A DNA stretch of 64,000 bases from Ampelomyces quisqualis (taxonomy: Eukaryota > Ascomycota > Dothideomycetes > Pleosporales > Phaeosphaeriaceae). The DNA is taken from NCBI GenBank assembly GCA_018398575.1, contig JAGTXZ010000019.1, positions 1,922,001 to 1,986,000 on the forward strand. The letters run 5' to 3'. Position numbers and translations under genes: made by a program. Below are positions 9,799-21,241 of the stretch, piece by piece (position 1 is the first letter of the stretch; every line of letters begins with the position of its first letter). The notes under the pieces are model-generated. The model ran no database searches and was not told where the DNA came from. It was given only the letters and a program-made list of their open reading frames with translations.

Positions 9799-12279
9799 CT
9801 ACTCATGCTTAGTCTGATATTCCGTGCCTCCAACATGGTCCTCCGAGCTACCTGTGCTGACGTGTGCAAGTTTCGTATTGATTCCCGCAATCGCGCTCTC
9901 CACGGCGGCCGGGATATCGATGTGGAAGAAGGGTCGGTTCTGGCCATGTACGGTGGTGACTTTGCCAGATGGGAAGCGCTTGTTGTCGGCGCGGTGAATC
10001 TCGTCTTGCGCCTCGGCATCGCCGAGCTTGGGCGCTGGTGTCTCGAGTGGGGCGAAACTGTAGACGGGGTTCCAATGCTGGCGGGTTGCAAAGCGTTCGC
10101 GATCGAGATAGCCGAAACCAGCTGTAGTCAAGGCACGCTTTGTCCAGCGGCTGTTGATGGACGCAAAGTGCCATTCTACACTGTCGGGCGCGGCGTAACG
10201 ATCGAGCTGGGCGCGCACATCAATGAGGCCTTGGATGGAGGTGACATCTACGTTGTGGACAGCGCTGAAGTCGAGGATGACAGCACGAAGGGTAGGCCGA
10301 TTGTCGTCTGCATCAACTTGCTGTCCACGTCTCGGACCTGGGTCATTCCACGGACGATCACCGAGCCTAGCGTAACGGTCAAGCGTGGTAGGACGGGCAA
10401 GGGTTTGTGCATAGAGAACGAGCTCGTCCATGTATTTCTGCTGGTTGATGTAGGTGAAACCTTCAGTGAAGCGGTAAATGAGGATACCAGGGTACGGGGA
10501 CTCGATGTCGACCAGCGGGTTGGATCCGTCCTTGTGGCTGATCGGGATGTATGCCTCACGGGCAACAGACTCTCCGGTAGGGGCGTAAGCACTATCGTGC
10601 TTGCGAGCAATTGTGTCGGGGCTGGCACGGTAGATCTTGACTTTGCCGAGCAGTGCGCCGTGAGTGAAGAGCTGACGCCAGAGTAATAGTGCGAACGAGG
10701 TTGCGATGGTGACGTAAATGCCATTTTCGATGTTGGTGAAGACAGTGACAAGCACACCTGCAAAGAAGATGACAACCTCCAGCGGGCTTGTTTCCCAGAA
10801 TTGGTAAACAACATTGGGAGGCGTGATTAGATCCCCGACGGCGTGGATGATGATTGCAGCAAGCGTAGCCATGGGGATATGGAAGAACACGGCTGTCAGG
10901 GCGTACAGGGCCAAGAGAACGATGATGGCAGTGAAGATACCGGCCAACGGCGTGCGCACACCAGCCTTTGACTTGATAGCTGTACGTGAGAAGGATCCCG
11001 TAGCAGGGTACGCGCCTAGGAAGGGGCCGATGAGATTGGTAAAGCCGACAGCCACCAACTCCTGGGAGGGGTTAATAACGTAGTTGTTGATACGACCGAA
11101 CGACTTCGAGATGGCAATGTGTTCAAGAATCAAGACGATGATCGTGACGGGGAGATCCGGTGCGATGGCGGAAAGCAACTCAGTGTCCATCCTCGGAGCT
11201 CCAGCGTGTTGGAAGCCACGAGGGACCTTGCCAAGAATCTTGAACTTGGCTTTGGTCATATTGGGCTTTGCGCCTTTCAGAGCTGTGATGTTCCGGTTGG
11301 CGAGCCAGCTGATCAAGATGTATAGCAAGATAACAAAGGCCATACGTAGGGTGCTTAGCTGTTGAAATATTAGCGAGATTGTTACATGATCACGGCAAGA
11401 CTTACAAAGAACCAGAGCTTCTTCTTGGAAGGCTGCTTCCTGGTCATCCAGGAGCAAAAAATACGGATAGCGTAGAGCAGGAACAAAGCGGAAAGCCCCA
11501 TTGCAGCATCCAGCTTCGTTCGTGGGAGACCTTTGAGAGTGTCGATGATGACCAAGTAGGTGGGCCCACGGTTGTTCACTCCAGAGATACCCATCAGAGC
11601 AGGGACTTGACCGACACCGATACTCAGGGCAGCACCAGTCATAAAGGATGTGATGGCGACTAGAGGAATGAGCTCGACGATCGGGCCTAGACGAGTAAGG
11701 CCAATGAATAGCAAGACTGCACCAGCAATGACAGACAAGGCGCGCGCGATATCCGGGGCACTGAAGGCCGGGTGAGTCTTTTGTACTTTGATGACAATGT
11801 TTCCGACAATGGTCGACATGACGGCAACAGTGCCAATGGTGATGTCCTTGGAAGTCGCAAATGCCCAGTAAAGGATGAAACCGACGAAGCTGGTGTACAG
11901 GCCATATTCAGCGGGTAGCTGTGCGAGAAGAGCGTAGGCCATGCCTTGAGGGATGACGACGAATCCGACCGTAACACCGGCGACGACATCGCCAAAAAGC
12001 CATGTTAGATTATAATGAAAAATCCAGTTCCAGAAAGGAAAGAGGCTGATGAGATAGCGCTTGATCGCACTCCCGGAAGGCTTGAACTTGGCCAAGTACT
12101 CTCCTGCGGTGGGTTCCTCTTCGACATCTAAGCGCGCGTCAGTAGTGCTCCTGAGGGCCAGCGATGTACTTACACGTTTCGACCGAAGAGATGGACGCCG
12201 CGCCAGATAATGGCTCTTCTTTGCGGTAGTCAAGATTGATACCGAGCACCTTGGCGGCAACACGCCCAGCCGATGCCAT
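9799..12279 (-). CDS. Sulfate permease (SulP/SLC26 family), 795 aa
   Basis: A plasma-membrane sulfate transporter supplying sulfur assimilation. The three-exon model is 12279-12174, 12127-11406 and 11358-9799, with introns of 46 and 47 bp carrying GTAAGT donors; phases agree and give 795 residues, near the size of fungal sulfate permeases. The start MASAGRVAAKVLG avoids the 5' readthrough of the longest raw frame. Visible features are a SulP N-terminal core (FGDVVAGVTVGFVVIPQGMAYA, broken here only for brevity: FGDVVAGVTVGFVV then IPQGMAYA), many hydrophobic transmembrane segments through about residue 540, and a C-terminal STAS domain with LRAVILDFSAVHNVD and TSIQGL. It resembles N. crassa cys-14 and Aspergillus sB/SutB in layout. 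No clear CYS3/MetR-type site (ATGRYRYCAT) was found in the first 500 bp upstream. Confidence 0.93.
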
Positions 12280-14091
12280 TTTGAAGGTGTAGATGATGGA
12301 TTAGATGGGTGTTGGAAGACGTTTGAATAGGCTACGTTCAGGTAGCACGAGCCTTGTCGTACAATGAAGCCCCGCAACGAGATAGGCAGAGCTCGAAGGT
12401 ACTCTTTGCGAATGAGCCCTCCACAAAGCCGGACTGGGCCAAGGTTAAGTACAATCTAATCTGAGACTGAAGGCCAAATAAGACCCGTGGAGAAATGGTG
12501 ACAGAGGCTTGGATGCCAAACGTCAAAAAAAGCTGCAAGGTTCCAGGTCGGGAGACGTCCGCATACGCTGTGGATCGGAGTGATTTCCAAGAGACCAGCG
12601 CCCATCAAGACGGCACAATAGACTTGGCGTGGGACAGAGTGTGGAAGCAAGCAATTCTAATCAATCACAGCTAAGATTCAACATTGCAGAAAGGCGCCCG
12701 ATAATGACGTGCTGGCCTCGAACAGATTGGTTTGCCGACCGAACATGAAAGGACAAGAAGGCTCGCAGGCTGGGCTAGGCCAGGCGTTGAGCTTTTGAGG
12801 TCTGGGCTGGCAGTATGGCGTCCGGGGCGTCGGCAAGTTGCGCGGGATATTTGGCATGTGTGGTCTGCATCCAGGGCGCGGTTCAGTTGTGACGGTTGCA
12901 AGTCGTCACTCGTGCAAACGCTGAAAGGCACTCGTAAGGTTCCAGCGGTCTGTTGGTGGCTTCACTCAGATTGTTTGCTCCTGCGCTGGGTCGTGTAGAG
13001 TCGTACGTCCAAACCATGTTCCGCCTGCTTGCTGACTTGTGACGAGAGCGGAGACACATTCTCGGGCAGCGCCGCAGCGGAGCTTCACGAGCACGACATT
13101 CCTTGGCTGAATTGTGTGATTAAGCTTAATCGGGTGGCATTGTGGCAGCCAATGAGAATGCCCGCCCTAGTGCGGCGCCGTATCCGTACAGACTACCGAT
13201 TTTAGCGACCGAACGCCAGCATTTCAGATGCATGCCACTCCATCCGAGTCCCATCGGAGGCGTCTTGTTGTACATACCTATCAAGAGACCGACGACCCGA
13301 ACGCCGCTGCGCCTTTCAGCATACTCTGCCGCCCTCAAAGCATTGCAAACCATTACCGAGTAGTCGAGCTCCTGGTTTTTGTTTTGATGCTGCAAGAGGT
13401 CTGCTCGAGAAGCTCGTATTGTGCGACTGGCTGAGTGATGAGGAGTTTACACAATCGATGGACCTTGGGGCCGCTGTCAAGCCCGTGACAGGTGCCTGGG
13501 CTGCGATGCAGGGCTTCCATGTGCTCGAGACGTCGGCCCAGCCCGAGAGCGCTTCATTCTGACATTGCTTATGGATGTCGCTGCATACAGCATGCAATCG
13601 AGCGGGCCTGGAGATCCTGTAGCTACATCTGGGGTCAGATTTACCGGCAGGACTGGCAGTGGCTATGGTCGTCGCATCACACGCCAGCAACACTTCGTTG
13701 GAACGAGAATCTGGAAACCGAGGGCAGCTCTGTGTGGCTCCATCTGCCAAGGCGGCGTTCGCGCGGCGGCATCATCAGCATAGCTCACTTTTTGGCTCCG
13801 TGTTTGACATGGATAAGGTTGACGTGTCGCCAACAAGATGCGTAATTGCAAACGAACTATTGATGGTCAATAAACGTGTCAGAGACGCTGTGACCGGCAA
13901 CTCTAAGGAGATGGGACAATTGTTTCGCGATGCATCTCCGCTCGTGTGAGAGTATCCAGTCAGGTAGGGGAGGGAAGGGTAACGAGCTGCGGCACCCAAA
14001 GCTCAGGCGCGACGTCTTGGCGTCAGATTATGTCATCAAGTGGATACTCTCTTTTTGACAGCCTGCTTTCAGGGCTGTCGGGGTATCATCT
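12280..14091. other. Intergenic, 1.8 kb
   Basis: This holds the sulfate permease promoter and the 3' side of the broken surface-protein gene. Short overlapping ORFs on both strands (for example 13316-13750 minus) have no recognisable domain and look like chance frames. No RNA gene was seen. Confidence 0.5.
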
Positions 14092-16311
14092 TCAATCGCA
14101 CGCAACGGAACTCAAAACGCACCGATTCTCCAACCCGCCAATCCGACAGCCTCGATAGCCTCCACCGCCAGCGCCTGACCCACCTGCGCCACCAGAATTT
14201 GGCCTCGCACTACCGACACCGTTTGCACCTTGGGTTCCACTTCCAGCGTTGCCATTGTTACCACTGACCGTATAACCTGCAAAACTGCCGCCTCTGCCAG
14301 GGCTACTTGCAGTCCCAGGTTGTCCTCCTTCAGACGTAGTAGTGTAGCCACCAGCGGTGCCGACATATCGCGATACTCCTGCAGTTCCTGCGTTACCATT
14401 ACGGGTGTCACTGTTCATGGCAGGTGGGTCCAAAGAACCTGCAGATCCCCACTGTAGGATGCTGCCACCACCCCCACCTCCGGCGACGGCGATCAGATCG
14501 CTACCACAGGAGAGAGCTGATGCTCCTCCACCACCACCTCCTCCTCCCACGGCACTGCCACCACTGCCATATGCACTCTGGCCAGCTGTGCCTGCATCAG
14601 TACCGGCACCACCAGCAATCAACGAGAGGGACTGCCCAGGGCTAACGGGGAGGTTACCCGACACCAATGCGCCTCCGCCTCCCTGTCGGCCTCTTTGTCC
14701 AGCGCTACCTCCAATGACGCGGAAGTTGACAGCGGTGGCACATGCGGGAACTGCAACCTGCGTCGAAGCACCATTGGAGCCTGTGGCCGAGAGGGTTCGT
14801 GTAGCGGATTTGATGACACATGGCGGCACCGAGGTGACGATGATGGTCTCAGAAACGGTTCCTGAAGCAGAGACAATAGACGTCCCTGCAACAGGCCCAG
14901 TGACCGTTCTAGTGATAGTGCCAGCTGGAAGTACGGTAACAACCACTGTACCAGGGACAGTCCCTAATGGGGGCACAGTGCCCCTACCTGCTGTAGGGCC
15001 TAGAACCGTAGTTGTGATAGTGCTGGGAGGAAGTATAGTAACGACCACTGTGCCAGGCAGAGTCCCTGAAGCAGAGATAATTGATGTGCCTGCCGTGGGG
15101 CCTGTGACTGTGGTACTAACAGTACCAGCGACTCCTACTGGAGTAGTGATAACTAAAATAGGTGGGTTGGAGCCGCTAGCAGATATTGTAGATGTACTAG
15201 GCGTAGGGCCAGGTGTAAACAAGGTGATAGTAATAGGCTCCTAAGAGACAGGAGTAGTAATAACTACAATAGGTAGGTTAGAGCCGCTAGCAGATATTGT
15301 AGATGTACTAGGCTTAGGGCTAGGTGTAAACAAGGTGATAGTAATAGGCTCCTAAGAGACAGGAGTAGTGATAACTACAATAGGTGGGTTAGAGCTGCTA
15401 GCAGATATCGTAGATGTACCGGGCGTAGGACCTGGCGTGAACGAGGCAATAGGCTCTTGAGTTGTCGTAGTAATAACCACCACAGGCGGGTTAGAACCGC
15501 TTAGAGGTATAGTAGATGTACCGGGCGTTGGGCCAGGCATAAAGGAGGTGACGGGCTCTTAAAGTATAGTAATAAATATAACCAGTAGGTTAGTACCACT
15601 AGGAGGTATTGTAATTGTACCAGGCGTAGGGCCAGGCGTGAACAAGGCAATAGGTGGAAGTGTAGTAATAATAACGACTACAGGTGGGTTTGTGCCAATA
15701 GGAGGTATCGTAGATGTACCAGGCGTCGGGCCAGGAGTGAACGATGTCACAGGCTCAAGGGGTGTAGTAATAATTTCCACTGGCGGGAAAGTGCCGCTTG
15801 CAGGTATTTTACTTGTTCCAGGAGTAGGGCCGGGTGTGACTATAGTGAGGGTGTAGGAAGGCTCGCGAATTGGGGTTAATAGGGGTGCCATAGTTGGAAC
15901 ATCAATCACGACGTAGGTAGTCGATAAACCATGCACATTTGTGGTTGCATATGTAAACGTGCACCTGGTCGAGCCTAGTGTCCGGGTGTACGTACAGACG
16001 CGTGGTTTTCCGACAGCATAGCCATAGGGATGTCTGGGCGGTTTCTTGACAGCATAGCCTTGGGGACGTTCGTGTTTGGGCGGTTTCGCAACAGTATAGC
16101 CGTGGGGACGTTTGGACGGTTTCTTGACAGTAGAACCATGGGGGCGTTCGTGGGTGGCCGGTTTGTCGACAGGATAGCCTTGGGGACGTCCCCGAATTGC
16201 GATTGGCTGAGGTCCTACAGCATCAGAATCACAATTGAGATGATACCATTGACAATTCGTTGCTGCTGCGGCGGCAAGACCAAGCAAGCTAAGACAAGGC
16301 AAAATCCTCAT
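14092..16311 (-). pseudogene. Secreted repeat/glycine-rich surface protein with three in-frame stops
   Basis: One reading frame of 740 codons runs from ATG at 16311 to the stop at 14092, interrupted only by TAA at 15559-15561 and TAG at 15352-15354 and 15241-15243. Order of parts: signal peptide (MRILPCLSLLGLAAAAA); basic repeats of the form RPHGYTVAKPPKHE (about residues 40-100); a Cys-containing segment; repeats of FTPGPTPGTSTIPPSG plus NPPVVVITT; TGP/GTV repeats; then a glycine-rich C-terminal region of about 200 residues with GGAG/GGGG runs and few Cys. Aligned with intact repeats (ITTTTQEPIASF), the TAG stops fall on the Gln of QEP, so each is a CAG-to-TAG change at a CpA site. Probably a cell-wall or extracellular protein now inactivated by RIP-like mutation; recoding or an unseen intron is less likely. 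Confidence 0.7.
15130..15360. repeat. 111-bp in-frame tandem repeats with TAG
   Basis: Two near-identical 111-bp units (37 codons) end at the TAG codons 15241-15243 and 15352-15354. Both share GGCTCCTAAGAGACAGGAG on the + strand. They differ by a few transitions and are more AT-rich than neighbouring repeat units, as expected if duplicated DNA was targeted by RIP. Confidence 0.7.
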
Positions 16312-16690
16312 CGTTGTACCAATCGCGGCGCTGAAACAAAGTCAGCGTGAAAGATATGAGGAACTGGAAACAGGACGGAATCCTGGGTTTTTATAACCAC
16401 GATTTCTTGTCGGATGAATCCAGTTCACCGCAGTATTCCACATTCATGTGTCAACTCACATTCCATGTTCTTCCATGTTCATGTGTCAACTCACATTCCA
16501 AACCATTCTTCTACATTCATGTGTCAAGGCCGGCTTCCTCGCAGTGATGCTTTAACGCCTCTGCGCATTGCTCTAAGGAGTGCGAGCTGCATATTTTCGC
16601 CTAATGCGTGCTGCGCTTCCCAAAAGGAGTGCTAGGTTGTGAAGGAGCTCCGGAATCGGGCACATGAGATCTCGTGGGACCTGAGCTACA
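16312..16690. repeat. Upstream region with 35-bp direct repeats
   Basis: This is the promoter side of the broken surface-protein gene. TTCATGTGTCAACTCACATT followed by CCA occurs at 16443-16465 and again at 16478-16500, with a partial third copy (TTCATGTGTCAA) at 16516-16527. Copies may be binding sites or a small tandem duplication; no function is shown. Confidence 0.6.
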
Positions 16691-16960
16691 GTGAAGGAGG
16701 GCTCAGAGGTGATCCAGCACAGATCCTCAAGCTCGAAGCGTATTGTGCGTAGGTGCTGCAGGTTTCGTCCTATAACCTCCAGAATAAGGGAAGTGGAGAC
16801 GATATTGGACCCAACGAGCGACTTCTCCGGTCAAACGATCATCGTCACTGGCTTGAATACCGGACTCGGACTCGAAGCTATTTGTTTCCTTTTCCGACAT
16901 AAGGTGAGCGAAAGGTGCAATGTTGCGAAAGGAGATTCAGCTACTGAAGACTCAAGTTGA
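16691..16960 (+). pseudogene. Short-chain dehydrogenase N-terminal remnant
   Basis: An 89-codon ORF carries DFSGQTIIVTGLNTGLGLEA at about residues 44-63, the first beta strand and TGxxxGxG dinucleotide-binding glycine motif (nt 16847-16870) of the short-chain dehydrogenase/reductase family. Nothing after it matches the rest of an SDR: no NNAG or YxxxK motif is seen, and the frame ends soon. The N-terminal 30 residues are basic and unlike an SDR leader. A GTGAGC donor follows directly after the motif, but no suitable downstream exon was found. Most likely a truncated gene fragment. Confidence 0.55.
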
Positions 16961-19417
16961 CTAGCGCAACAAGGGAGGTATGTGTCGAAGGGAATCAATT
17001 TGCGTCAGGTGATCGGCCTGATGCACCTCAGGTAATCGGACTGATCCCTGTCAACAGAGTAGTATACCTTGGAAAGGAGAGGAATACTCAGCACATAACA
17101 TCTAGAGAGGTTTCAGAACATTTTCTCCTGAGCTTGCTCAACTCCAACAGAATGCGCTCAAGATATATCTGCTAGACCTACCGGCATCTCAAATGCAGGT
17201 ATCTCAACACATCAATGGGAAGTCGTGAACAGGACAGACGTAAACACTCTGTAGACTCGGTGCCGTGGAAGTTGGTAGGCAGCGGGAACCATCGCAGCTA
17301 GCAGATCGCCAAATACCTTGCCATCTACAGTGTGAGGACGAGAGCTGATCGGGCCGAGGACCGATGGATACGTAGCACCAGATTTAAGAGTAAATACCTG
17401 CCAAGGTCCCAACAACCCAGAACCAGACACGTGGACATACTGCCCATACCGTCCTAGTAGGACTTCTAGAAAATCCCTATGAGCAGTTCCATGAAATTAG
17501 CAAGCTGCCGGTCCTTCAACGCAAGACCTGCGGATACATCCGTAAGCACCAAGTTGCGTAGCCACCACGGGACAGAAGAAAATAAAACTTTGATGCTTTC
17601 ACATACGGCTGCGCCCGCAACGCGCCAGTACGGTAGCAATCGCACCGACTCAACACGTGAGCATGACGCACGGTGTCTCTTGAAACTAACACTCTTTGGA
17701 AGTAGCGCTCTCCCAGCCCTCACCCAATCCCACATCTCCGCAGCCTGCTGCCGGCCACATTGCAATTTGCTGACATGCCGGCGCTTTTTCCATGGGGTAA
17801 TGGATACTACGTACTCCGTAGTGCTCCACACTGTCACTTGTAGTCTGTGCAAGGATGACACAGACACACCGCTTCTTTGCATGCTTCTAGCGGGAGTGGG
17901 ACGATGGGTTGGAAGAACATGAATTGGACACTCACACTGTACACACACGATGCGGGAAGAAAAACACATGACAGTATAGCAGCTCTGAGATGAATAGCAG
18001 CAGCTTGTTACCCAGCCCAAGCCCCATTCCATAACAAACCAACAATCAATCAAACTAACATGTCACCCTGCAGTGCCTGCGTGCCCCAGTCAGTGACGGC
18101 GAAACCTCGGCGAGTTCCGGCGATGCAGAATGTGCACGTGCCCGCACCGTCCTCGCAAACAGCAGTTTGGACGCAAGACGCGCATGCGGCTTATAGGCAT
18201 GCTGGACAAATACTCTGTACATACTCCGTAGACGACCTAGCGTACCCCCTACCCCATCTCTCAAACACTGCACAACAAGGAAACCGCGCCGAACAATTCG
18301 ACCCAAACTCCCGATTGCAGCAACAGCTCCCGCCAGCCGCGCCTCACTACTTTTAGCCTCGCCTCGCTCAAGTACTCCGTAAGCGACCCTAGTACTTCGG
18401 CTGTACTTCGGCGCAACTCTCTCCCGCGCAACGCGCTGGCATGTTACTCCGTAAACAGTACTCCGTACAGGATCAAGCATACCGGTGCCTCCGTATTGGC
18501 CGCGCTGACCTCCACATGCACGTCCCCACCTCCCGGGGACCCTGAGTCGCCAAGCCTTCGCACGTGGGAGCTTTGACGCGACGTAGACTGTGTATTTCAG
18601 CGTCGTCGATGAATGAGGGAGCTTGGACTTGGCGCATGGTACTACTTGTTGGTGCGGTGTGTACTTGGATTTGTAACTGTTCAAGTGGTTGTGGGAGGAA
18701 ATGTTTACCATGTCGCATTGGGCGCGGGGGTCGGGGCTATATATAGCGCAAAGATCAATTGGCATCATGTCTACGGAGTAGTCACGAGGTTATTGAATTG
18801 GAGAAGACCATTGCTTTTGATGAGTGACATTACTATGGACATGGACATGGTACTTTGAGTCCTTCATCTATTGACGTTTTGCACCGAACCACCAACAACC
18901 ACGATCGTTTGCCACTGGAAGGACTACTAGATCAAAACTTTTGAAAACGCCGAAACCGACCCAGGTCGAACGATTACGTGACAGGAGTAGGGAAAGCCCA
19001 GGGATATCGAGAAGGAAATGAAGAGAAACAGATGACCACTGAACACCGTTCTAATGCACATCAACGTCGTCATACCGACTTTGAAGTGTTCCATGAAGAT
19101 GCACCTCGGGAGAGATGTACATGAAGCGAAACGTATGTTTAGCGGACCACGTAGTATCCAAGATTACAGAGCTAGCTGTTCTTAGTGCTAGATGGGCGGT
19201 CAAATCTCTATCCCAAGAACGCCAGTACTGATGCAGGATTTACTCCAGAGTGAGTGTAGCTTGTTGGTGGAAGTCGCCATGGACCGTGGAATGTAAGAAC
19301 AGCAAAATGCATGCGTGATCGAAAGTCGGTGTGGCTGACTTCCAAATGAAGGGTATTAAAAGGGTCGTCGATCAAAGAAAGCTCGACAGAAGGAGTAAAC
19401 TCTTGGCTGGTGTGCAT
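16961..19417. other. Gene-poor stretch with TACTCCGTA cluster
   Basis: No gene was recognised. On the minus strand, 18053-17466 and then 17430-17212 (one frame shifted) read as somewhat protein-like sequence, for example AGLALKDRQLANFMELL then SGLLGPWQVFTLKSGATYP, possibly a decayed gene. Six of the 9-mer TACTCCGTA copies lie at 17812-18780. The 3' UTR of the Sfp1-like gene probably occupies the right end. Confidence 0.4.
17812..18780. repeat. Cluster of TACTCCGTA 9-mers
   Basis: Exact copies lie at 17812-17820, 18222-18230, 18373-18381, 18445-18453 and 18459-18467 on the + strand and at 18772-18780 on the minus strand (TACGGAGTA). Near-copies such as TACTCTGTA also occur. Other exact copies in the window are listed in the findings. 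Confidence 0.85.
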
Positions 19418-21241
19418 CTAGAAAATGGAAGGATCAACTCCCATGCCAGCACCGGCAACATTCGCGTTCTGCATGTTTTGTAATTTTTGCAGGTTGCCAG
19501 TCAGCCCGAGTTTCTGAAGAGCCAGCTCAGGATTGCAGTGAGGAGCGTGCGAACGGTGGTACTTGAGGCCATTGAGGTTCTTGTAGCGCTTGCCACAAAC
19601 CTCGCATCGATATGGCTTCTCCTTCTCCATGCCGACGGTACCAGGGTATGGTATAGACGTCAGGGGATCGACAATAGAGAAAGAACCGTCCTCATTCTCC
19701 TTGAGCTGCTGGTTTTGATGACCATGTTGCTTGTGATACTTGAGACCATTCTGGTTCTTGTACGCCTTTTCGCAACCAATGACTGGGCACCTGAAGGGCT
19801 TGACCTCTTCTGGGAAGGGGAACTGTGGTATACTCGCGCCGTTGAGAATTTGTTGTTCGCGCAATCTCCGTGCAAGCTCGCTTTGGTCGTTACCTCCGAG
19901 CTGGTAGTTTTTCAAGGCGTTTTGAAGCTGCGCTTGACTCAAGCCGCCGCCCTGCTTACTGAACAGGCGCTTTCCAGGCTGATCGATCGTGCCGTTGTTG
20001 TTGTCGAATCCGTTCATGCCAAAGCCGTTGCCGAAATTCATGTTCATGTTCATGTTCATACCCATGCCCATATCGCCCATACCCATGATTGGGTTGAAGC
20101 CGCCCCCAAAGTCCATGTCGAGCTCTGCTGGCGTACCGGGGTGCGAGGAGTCAGGCGTGGTTAGACTGTGCGTCATTGGTACAGTGCCGAGCGTGGGAGT
20201 GTTAACTGAAGAGACCGTCGGGTTGTTTTGCAAGTTGAATTGCTGCGAGGCTGCTGGAGTGGTAGGTGTTGATGTTCGCAAGCCTTGGTGGTTCTGCATG
20301 GAATTTGCCAAGTTGACATTCAACTGTGGCAGTTGGTTTTGGGCCTGGTTGAACTGATGCTGCCGCACGGGGTAATGGTTTGGCGTCTCGTCAATGGGAT
20401 CGAGGTTGTCAAAGCCGATGCCATCCATTTCCATGTCATCCAAAGTGTCCATGTCCTGCACGGTTGACAGATTTGACCTGCTCACAGAGCCAAGGCGCTG
20501 TCGACCGCCACTCATCGAGGCCGACCTGGGCTGGAAACCAAGCTGAGTGTTCATGGCTGGCTCACCCTGGGTCTGGCTAGGAGCTATGGAAGCGGCCGGA
20601 CCATCGGAGGTGGGTGGGAATCCGCTCTGAGCCGGCTGCGAAGGTCGAGGCGCGGCGGCGTTGGCGTGAGTCTCTTCGAAGTGCTGTAGCAAGTCGTGTA
20701 ACGAGGCGAGGGTGAGGCCGCAGCAAGTGAAGTCCTTCATGAAATTCGCTTCCATCTTGGGAAGATATGACGAGGAGTGGAAGGAAGGCGATTGCCCGCT
20801 GGCGAAGGGTGCAGGCGAAGTGCCGGTCATCATGATGCTGTCGAGCGCATTAGCTATGTCATCTTGATCGTTGTCATGGATTGGTGATACTTACTCATCG
20901 CGGATCCAGGACCCGACGGATACGCCTCCCCAGCTCATGCCACCGGCGAAACTGCCCATGGTGTTGGACTCGCGCCGTGGCCTGTCCTGCATGGAGATGG
21001 GGCGGGCACCGCTGCCGTAGAAAGACGAGCCGGGCATGGTGACGGAGGGGTTGCGCTCGCCCATGCCGGGGCGCTGAAGCTCGAAGCCGTTCGGAGTCAA
21101 GTGGTTGGGCGTTGAGGTGGCATCACGATTGGCCTCGGCCTCTCTCAGAGCCGAAGTGAGGTTGGACGTCTGGTTTGGCGGCGACTTGGAGCCATAGCGC
21201 GGGGGCGCCTGGATGTCGATGGACGAGGCTGTTTGTGCCAT
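19418..21241 (-). CDS. sfp1: Sfp1-like C2H2 zinc-finger transcription factor, 588 aa
   Basis: A nuclear regulator. In yeast the family controls ribosomal-protein and ribosome-biogenesis genes with nutrient state. Two exons, 21241-20895 and 20837-19418, flank a 57-bp intron (GTAAGT...CAG) and join SWIRD to DIMMTGTSP in frame. Visible features are an atypical N-terminal finger (CCGLTLASLHDLLQHFEETH, about residues 154-173), long Gln/Asn/Pro/Ser-rich disordered segments including a Met/Asn-rich MGMNMNMNMNFG tract, and two C-terminal fingers: CPVIGCEKAYKNQNGLKYH (about 466) and CEVCGKRYKNLNGLKYH (about 527). The paired finger layout and the repeated NGLKYHK/R motif are typical of Sfp1. The start at MAQTASSIDI is the first ATG of the conserved frame; an open frame continues upstream without an ATG and is taken as 5' UTR. 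Confidence 0.88.

Noticed and set aside
9805..10686. 293-codon ORF on the + strand
   Set aside because: It is antisense to the STAS and transmembrane part of the sulfate permease, which has strong family evidence; the + frame has no domain.
14357..15244. 295-codon + strand ORF, Pro/Val/Thr-rich
   Set aside because: It is the complement of the Gly-rich and TGP-repeat region of the minus-strand surface protein; Gly codons read as Pro on the other strand.
15241..15561. Programmed stop-codon readthrough in the surface-protein gene
   Set aside because: Three separate stops, all explained by C-to-T in Gln codons of repeats, make mutation far simpler than recoding.
18055..18768. 237-codon minus-strand ORF
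   Set aside because: It reads through the TACTCCGTA cluster, is Arg-rich and has no domain; probably a chance frame.
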